Assembly (NCBI GenBank): GCA_013812385.1
Contig: JACCTM010000035.1
Span: forward strand, 1 to 16,389
Direction: 5' to 3'
Length of the DNA: 16,389 nucleotides
From: Geodermatophilaceae bacterium
Lineage (GTDB): Bacteria > Actinomycetota > Actinomycetes > Mycobacteriales > Geodermatophilaceae
In this document: positions 12,063 through 16,389 of the stretch, piece after piece
Numbering within the stretch: the stretch's first letter is position 1
How the letters are laid out: each line of letters opens with the position of its first letter
Notes under the pieces: generated by a model
What the model saw: only the letters and a program-made list of their open reading frames with translations
What the model was told of the DNA's origin: nothing
Databases searched by the model: none
Translations under genes and position numbers: made by a program

Positions 12063-12749
12063 GCTCTGGCTGGTCACCGGTTGCTTGCGCTGCCGCAAGA
12101 CATGCTCTACGAGTTCGATCAAAGTGTTTTTCACGGCTTGGCGTTGTCGAGCGTCGGTGAGTACGACCGGAACGTTGGGATCGATGGACAGCGCCTCGCG
12201 GACGTCCTCGGCTCGGTGCCGAGCGACGCCGTCGAAGCAGTTGACGGCGACGATGTAGTTCAGACCGCGGTCCTCGACGAAGTCCACCGCGGCGAAGCAG
12301 TCCGCCAACCGCCGGGTGTCCACGAGCACGACCACTCCGATGGCGCCTCGCATCAGGTCATCCCACATGAACCAGAAGCGATGCTGGCCAGGGGTTCCGA
12401 ACAGATAGAGGATTAGCTCGTCTCCCAGGGACACCCGGCCGAAGTCCATGGCGACAGTGGTTGTCCCTTTGTCCGGTGTCGATCCGAGGTCGTCGATCTC
12501 GCTCGAGGCCTCGGTCATCAGTGCCTCGGTGCGCAGCGGGGTGATCTCTGAGACGGCGCCGACGAACGTCGTCTTCCCCACTCCGAAGCCACCGGCAACG
12601 ACGATCTTCGCTGACGAGCGCGCAGCCGGACCCGGGGTTCGAGATGGCGGCGCTGGTGCAGCGGATGGGTTCGGCAGGCGCGGCCAGACCGGCCCGGTCA
12701 CGTGCTCCGCCGGCTCGGCACGGACACCGTCATAGCTGTCGGAGCCCAC
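12060..12749 (-). CDS. cvnD: Conservon GTPase CvnD (ATP/GTP-binding protein)
   Basis: A 229-residue small GTPase of the conservon type, related to MglA/Ras-like proteins, expected in the cytosol or at the membrane with the other conservon proteins. G1 P-loop is GGFGVGKTT (about 53-61). The G3-equivalent is FGTPGQ (about 117-122), in which the usual DxxG aspartate is absent, as is normal for this family. The G4-equivalent is NCFD (about 170-173). TPDKGTTTVAMDFG is the switch region. About 47 proline/alanine-rich residues precede the P-loop. GTG 12749 is chosen because it gives a 20-nt overlap with cvnC; the frame is open for 26 further codons upstream, and GTG 12701 is another candidate. It is the last gene of cvnA-B-C-D. 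Confidence 0.9.
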   Translation of the reverse strand: MGSDSYDGVRAEPAEHVTGPVWPRLPNPSAAPAPPSRTPGPAARSSAKIVVAGGFGVGKTTFVGAVSEITPLRTEALMTEASSEIDDLGSTPDKGTTTVAMDFGRVSLGDELILYLFGTPGQHRFWFMWDDLMRGAIGVVVLVDTRRLADCFAAVDFVEDRGLNYIVAVNCFDGVARHRAEDVREALSIDPNVPVVLTDARQRQAVKNTLIELVEHVLRQRKQPVTSQS

Positions 12750-13086
12750 TGAGCACCTTCTCCAGCAGCGCGACCTCGGGCTGACCGGTCGCATCGCCGG
12801 CGGTGGTGTGTACGGTGACCAAGCCAATCCTGGCCATGTCGCCCAGCAAGACCCTCGCCACCCCTAAGGGCAGGGTCAGCCTGGCGGCCACCTCGGCCAC
12901 CGATTGCACCTGCCGACAGAGGTCGGCGATGGGGCGGTGCTCCGGATTCATCTGGGCGACATCGCTGCCACCGCCGTTGATGGTGGTGATCAGCGCCTCG
13001 ATCGGCAGGTCGTAGTCCGACCGTGTCCGGCCGCGCGTCCGCGCGTAAGGGCGAACGATCGGGGTCGGGTCGTCGGAGGGTTCCAT
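12730..13086 (-). CDS. cvnC: Conservon DUF742 protein CvnC
   Basis: A 118-residue DUF742 protein. In conservons this protein joins the sensor kinase and GTPase in a membrane-associated complex. Typical features are IVRPYARTRGRT near the N-terminus (about 10-21), DLPIEALITT (26-35), the winged-helix-like CRQVQSVAEVAARLTLPLGVARVLLGDM segment (57-84), where LPLGVARVLLGDM is diagnostic, and the terminal LLEKVLSGLRQL. ATG 13086-13084 is preferred; the codon just before it is an in-frame TTG. It follows cvnB by 23 nt, the only non-overlapping junction in the conservon, and overlaps the likely cvnD start by 20 nt. Confidence 0.92.
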   Translation of the reverse strand: MEPSDDPTPIVRPYARTRGRTRSDYDLPIEALITTINGGGSDVAQMNPEHRPIADLCRQVQSVAEVAARLTLPLGVARVLLGDMARIGLVTVHTTAGDATGQPEVALLEKVLSGLRQL

Positions 13087-13109
13087 CAAACACCGCTCAC
13101 GGCCAACTC

Positions 13110-13541
13110 CTACCCGGCGATCTCACGCAGCTGTGAGCGCAGCGCCGGCGTGAGCAACTGCCCGGCCCGATCCACGAGCAACGCCATCTCGTATCCGACC
13201 AGCCCCAGATCACAATCCGGGGCGGCGAGCACGGCAAGGCAGGAGCCGTCGGAGATCGACATCAAGAGCATCGCACCGCGCTCCATCTCAACCGCAGTCT
13301 GGACGACTTCGCCGCCGTCGAAGCAGCTGGACGCCCCCTGGGTGAGACTGATCAAACCCGACGTCACGGCCGCCAACTGATCGGCCCGATCTCTCGGCAG
13401 CGCCTGCGATGAGGTCAACAACAGCCCGTCGGAGGAGACCACCACCGCGTGCGCGACTCCGGCCACTCGCTCGGCGAAGTTGCTGACCAGCCATCCGAAT
13501 TGGCCGGGATGGGTTGTCGGCTCCCGGTACTCGGTCGTCAT
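13110..13541 (-). CDS. cvnB: Conservon roadblock/LC7 protein CvnB
   Basis: A 143-residue roadblock/LC7-fold protein, expected to act as a GTPase-binding partner of CvnD, as MglB does for MglA. Family blocks are GWLVSNFAERVAGVAHAVVVSSDGLLLTSS (16-45), LAAVTSGLISLTQGAS (about 56-71), VVQTAVEMERGAMLLMSISDGSCLAVLA (79-106) and DLGLVGYEMALLVDRAGQLLTPALRSQLR (110-138). ATG 13541-13539 lies in a 4-nt ATGA overlap with the cvnA stop and has AGGAG (13547-13551) 5 nt upstream. It follows cvnA in the conserved conservon order. Confidence 0.94.
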   Translation of the reverse strand: MTTEYREPTTHPGQFGWLVSNFAERVAGVAHAVVVSSDGLLLTSSQALPRDRADQLAAVTSGLISLTQGASSCFDGGEVVQTAVEMERGAMLLMSISDGSCLAVLAAPDCDLGLVGYEMALLVDRAGQLLTPALRSQLREIAG

Positions 13542-16384
13542 TGGCGCTCCTGAGACGTCGGTAACTCGCCGTGCCGGCCCACTGCGTTGCGCGTCGGTTC
13601 ACCCATCGAGCGGTCCGAGTCTTCCATCGGCGAGGAGTGCCGACCTCGGCGGGTGCCACGCTGGTAGCTGCTCAGGTTCCCGCGAACCCGTTCAGCGTCG
13701 CGCAGCAGAGTCACGTTGTTCGAGCGGCCGGCCGCGACGGTCTCGACAGGCGGACGAGCCGCGCCTCCGGGCACGAGGTGCGCACGCGGCCGGCGCCGGG
13801 GAAGTCCAGCCGCCGTCGTTCCGGCGTCCACCGGCGTACGTAGCTGATCTGCGGCCTGCCACCCCTCGTCGGCCGATGAACCGAAGTCCGGCGGTGCGTC
13901 CAGGCCCCATCCGCTGGCATCGTCGGGGGACTGTTCGGTGTTGGCGTCTTGTCCGGCGAGGTCGTCAGGAACGGTGGGCAGCTGGCTGAACCACGCCGAA
14001 CGCATCTCCTGGAAGATCGGCGTCCCCTCCCCCTGACCCTGACTCGAGGAGTCGGCCGGCGGCAGTGCCGCGAAGAAATCCGTCGGGCCGGTCGGCCCGG
14101 TCGGCCCGCTGGGAGCGAACAAATCCAGCGCGGGCCCGCTCTGGTTGCCCACCAGCGGCTCCAGCGAGAAGTCCAGGGCCTGGGTGATGGCCGCGTCGAA
14201 CGGGGCACCATTCCTGCTGCCGTTCGACGCAGCGTACTGCGCGACATGACCCTTCGGCACCGAACCGTTGCCAACAGTGACCGGGGCGCGGTCACGTCCG
14301 GAACCAGTACCGGTCGCGGCCGGGACCATGGAGCCGTTGACGGGTGCGGAGAACATCGTGCTCGTACCGGCAGTGGCCATGGAGCTGTTGGTCTCGGCAT
14401 CGGCCGGCTGGCCGACGACCTGAGCAGGACGCTCGGCTTCAGCCGAGATTAATCCGCTGGGCACCGAGACCTCGGCGGTCAGGCCGCCCTCGGGGCCGGT
14501 GGCCCGCATCCGGACCGAGATGCCGTGCCGGGCTGCCAGCCGGCCGACCACGAACAGGCCCATGTGCCGGGACACCGACACGTCGACCATCGGTGGAACG
14601 GCGAGCCGGTCGTTGATCGCAGCCCGTTGGGTGGCAGACATCCCGATACCGGTGTCTCGGATCTCGATCAGCATGCTGCCATCGGGCTGCATCGCGCTGG
14701 CCAGTACGACCGGGGCTTCTTTCGGAGAGAAGTTCGTGGCGTTGTCGAGCAACTCGGCGGTCAGGTGTACGAGGTCGTTGACCGCAACACCGCGGATGGC
14801 GGCGTCCGGCACGCTCTCGATCGTGATCCGCTGATAATCCTCGATCTCGGAGATGGCGCCACGCGTGACGTCGAGCACGGCGCGGGGGGCTCCGGTCCGC
14901 TGACGGGTCTCCGAGCCGGCGAGCACGAGCAAGTTCTCGTTGTTGCGGCGCATGCGGGTCGCGAGGTGGTCCAGGCGGAAGAGTTCGGCGAGCGCCTCAG
15001 GATCGCGTTCCCCGCTTTCCAAGGCATCGATGATCCTGAGCTGGCGTTCGACCATTCCCTGGCTGCGCCGGGACAGGTTGACGAACATGTCGTTGACCGT
15101 GCTGCGCATCATGGCTTGTTCGGTGGCCAGCCGGACGGCCTCCTGGTGCACCTCGTCGAAGGCGCGGGCCACCTGACCGATGTCCTCGCTGGTGTGTACG
15201 GCGGTCGGCACTGGAGCGATCTCGTCCTTCCAGCCACCGGGTCGGCGCAGTTGGTCGACGAGTGCGGGTAGTCGCCGCTGGGCCACATCGAGAGCGCTGG
15301 CCCGGAGGGCCAGCAACGGTCTGAGAACCGACCGGGCAACCAGGACGAGCAAGATCAAGGTGAACAGGAGCAACAACGCCACGATCGAGGCATCGCGGAT
15401 CGTGGTGGTGACGGCGTTGTCGCTGGCCGCCGCGGTCGCGCCCGACAGATCGTCGCTCAGGGATGCCTCGACCGTTCGCAGACTGTCCTCGAGCCCGGTG
15501 GCTGACTCGTCCCATCCGGCCGCAATGCTGCCGAAGGCGACGAAGGCTGGCCACTCGCCCAGCCCGATCAGCAGGAAACGCTCTCGATCGGTGCTGACGG
15601 TCCCACGGACAGCGGTGAAGTAGACCTGACGCTCCGATGAGGGCACCGCTTCGGCGAATCCGCGGATGGCGGAGTCGTATCCAGCCTCGGTCGAGCGCAG
15701 TTGGGATTGCTCGACCGAGGTGATGGCATCTCGTAAACTGGCGGCCAACAGCACGGCGTGCTGAACCGAGAGTTGCTCCTTGGCTTGCGCCAGAAAGCCG
15801 AGCCCCGCGGCGAGCGACGCCGACTCGGCCGACACCCCGCTCAGCGCCACTCGATTGAATCGCAGCAGGAAGCTGATCACTTCGCTGTACCGGCCGATGG
15901 CGGCATTGACATCGGTGCCCGGTGCGAACACCTGCTCACGCACGACTGCCAACGTATCCAGTCGACGCAGGACATCAAGGTAGGCCGTAGAGGGCCCCTC
16001 GGCCAGGTCGCCGGGGTTGTCCTCGAGGGTGCGCAGCTCAGCGACCTCGGCGTCGACCTTCTGGATCTGCTCTTCTACCAAGGCCCGCTGCTCCAGGCTT
16101 TCGGTGGCGGCCGCGGCCGCGACGCGATGCCGTTCGGCCTGCAACTCGTCTACGACGCTCGCGACCTGTTGAGTGAGGGCGACCTGGCCCTGGACTGCCG
16201 CGAGAGTCTGGATATCGCTCACCGACGCGGCGATCCGCAGTCCGCCCAGGACGCCGGCTAGGACCAGCGGGATCACCAGCAAGACGACCAACCTGGACCT
16301 CAGCCGCCAGTTCCGCAGCCTCCAACGTCCGGATTGCGGGCGAGTTGACCCCGTCGAATCCTGCGCATGGAACCGGGCGCCCAC
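13538..16384 (-). CDS. cvnA: Conservon sensor histidine kinase CvnA with NIT-type sensor region (5' end near window edge)
   Basis: A 948-residue membrane kinase. After a basic N-terminus there is TM1 (about 31-51), an extracellular helical region (about 52-330) resembling nitrate/nitrite-sensor NIT domains, TM2 (about 333-353), and a HAMP-like region. A coiled segment with RLDHLATRMRRNNENLLVLAG (470-490) holds H473, a candidate phosphoacceptor-like histidine. The ATPase domain has N-box ELLDNATNFSP (545-554), G1 DTGIGMS (577-583) and GLFVVGRLAARHG (609-621). Residues about 645-948 are a low-complexity tail with a GPT triplet repeat and two blocks familiar in this family, GLPRRRPRAHLVPGG (860-874) and RGNLSSYQRGTRRGR (901-915). 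GTG 16384 is only 5 nt from the window end, so the true start may lie outside. Confidence 0.93.
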   Translation of the reverse strand: MGARFHAQDSTGSTRPQSGRWRLRNWRLRSRLVVLLVIPLVLAGVLGGLRIAASVSDIQTLAAVQGQVALTQQVASVVDELQAERHRVAAAAATESLEQRALVEEQIQKVDAEVAELRTLEDNPGDLAEGPSTAYLDVLRRLDTLAVVREQVFAPGTDVNAAIGRYSEVISFLLRFNRVALSGVSAESASLAAGLGFLAQAKEQLSVQHAVLLAASLRDAITSVEQSQLRSTEAGYDSAIRGFAEAVPSSERQVYFTAVRGTVSTDRERFLLIGLGEWPAFVAFGSIAAGWDESATGLEDSLRTVEASLSDDLSGATAAASDNAVTTTIRDASIVALLLLFTLILLVLVARSVLRPLLALRASALDVAQRRLPALVDQLRRPGGWKDEIAPVPTAVHTSEDIGQVARAFDEVHQEAVRLATEQAMMRSTVNDMFVNLSRRSQGMVERQLRIIDALESGERDPEALAELFRLDHLATRMRRNNENLLVLAGSETRQRTGAPRAVLDVTRGAISEIEDYQRITIESVPDAAIRGVAVNDLVHLTAELLDNATNFSPKEAPVVLASAMQPDGSMLIEIRDTGIGMSATQRAAINDRLAVPPMVDVSVSRHMGLFVVGRLAARHGISVRMRATGPEGGLTAEVSVPSGLISAEAERPAQVVGQPADAETNSSMATAGTSTMFSAPVNGSMVPAATGTGSGRDRAPVTVGNGSVPKGHVAQYAASNGSRNGAPFDAAITQALDFSLEPLVGNQSGPALDLFAPSGPTGPTGPTDFFAALPPADSSSQGQGEGTPIFQEMRSAWFSQLPTVPDDLAGQDANTEQSPDDASGWGLDAPPDFGSSADEGWQAADQLRTPVDAGTTAAGLPRRRPRAHLVPGGAARPPVETVAAGRSNNVTLLRDAERVRGNLSSYQRGTRRGRHSSPMEDSDRSMGEPTRNAVGRHGELPTSQERQ
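14082..14108. repeat. Three 9-bp repeats inside cvnA (Gly-Pro-Thr triplets)
   Basis: The unit GTCGGCCCG occurs three times in tandem on the plus strand, the first copy with one mismatch. On the coding strand it yields GPTGPTGPT at residues about 760-768, within the disordered tail of CvnA. It is an in-frame, length-variable type of repeat. Confidence 0.7.
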
Positions 16385-16389
16385 CGGCT

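Noticed and set aside
12750..12827. Upstream extension of the cvnD frame.
   Set aside because: It lies within cvnC, has no similarity to the GTPase, and a GTG at 12749 gives a plausible shorter start.
12698..13093. Alternative minus-strand frame of 131 codons over cvnC.
   Set aside because: The DUF742 motifs are in the other frame, and this one is arginine/glycine-rich shadow sequence.
1..16389. tRNA, rRNA, CRISPR array, insertion sequence, prophage or attachment site.
   Set aside because: No tRNA-like cloverleaf, regular spaced repeats, transposase or integrase motifs were seen on reading both strands.

Overview
The window is high-GC DNA with dense, overlapping genes from an actinobacterium (Actinomycetota). 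The evidence is an actinobacterial-type histidine operon with a PriA-type HisA, an acVLRF1 protein, DUF3097 and DUF2567 proteins, a DinB protein of the kind common in mycothiol producers, and a conservon (sensor kinase, roadblock protein, DUF742 protein, GTPase). Many genes also carry a TANNNT -10 box 6-7 nt before their start codon, which is the layout of leaderless transcripts common in this phylum. Genus cannot be fixed from the sequence alone.

Layout. Positions 1-709 hold the tail of an upstream reading frame and acVLRF1 (+). Positions 736-2688 (-) hold hisA/priA, a RidA-family gene and hisF. Positions 2744-6739 hold five genes not obviously tied to histidine: a nitroreductase (+), a DinB protein (+), a secreted PQQ-type sugar dehydrogenase (-), a DUF3097 protein (+) and a pyridoxamine-oxidase-like flavoprotein (+). 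Positions 6769-10610 (-) hold hisD-hisC-hisB-small membrane protein-hisH, where every junction is a 4-nt GTGA or ATGA overlap. Positions 10709-11463 (+) hold a short leaderless reading frame overlapping a LON substrate-binding-domain gene. Positions 11303-12049 (-) hold a DUF2567-type membrane protein, and 12060-16384 (-) hold the conservon in the order cvnA-cvnB-cvnC-cvnD.

How the genes work together. HisH and HisF form imidazole-glycerol-phosphate synthase, which acts on the product of HisA/PriA. HisB, HisC and HisD then act in the later steps. The his genes are in two blocks about 4 kb apart, and hisA carries its own leaderless promoter signature. The conservon encodes a membrane receptor-kinase with a nitrate/nitrite-sensor (NIT) type extracellular region and three small cytoplasmic partners, resembling a G-protein-coupled signalling module.

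No stretch over 300 bases lacks a gene. The largest gaps are 10611-10761 (divergent hisD/LON control region, with a short reading frame), 3350-3487 (promoter of the DinB gene) and 5244-5351 (divergent control region). I saw no tRNA, rRNA, CRISPR array or insertion sequence. No clearly unprecedented system is evident. The best leads are the leaderless short frame fused by ATGA to the LON gene, the systematic leaderless promoters, the small membrane protein inside the his operon, and a possible TOPRIM-like core in the DUF3097 protein.
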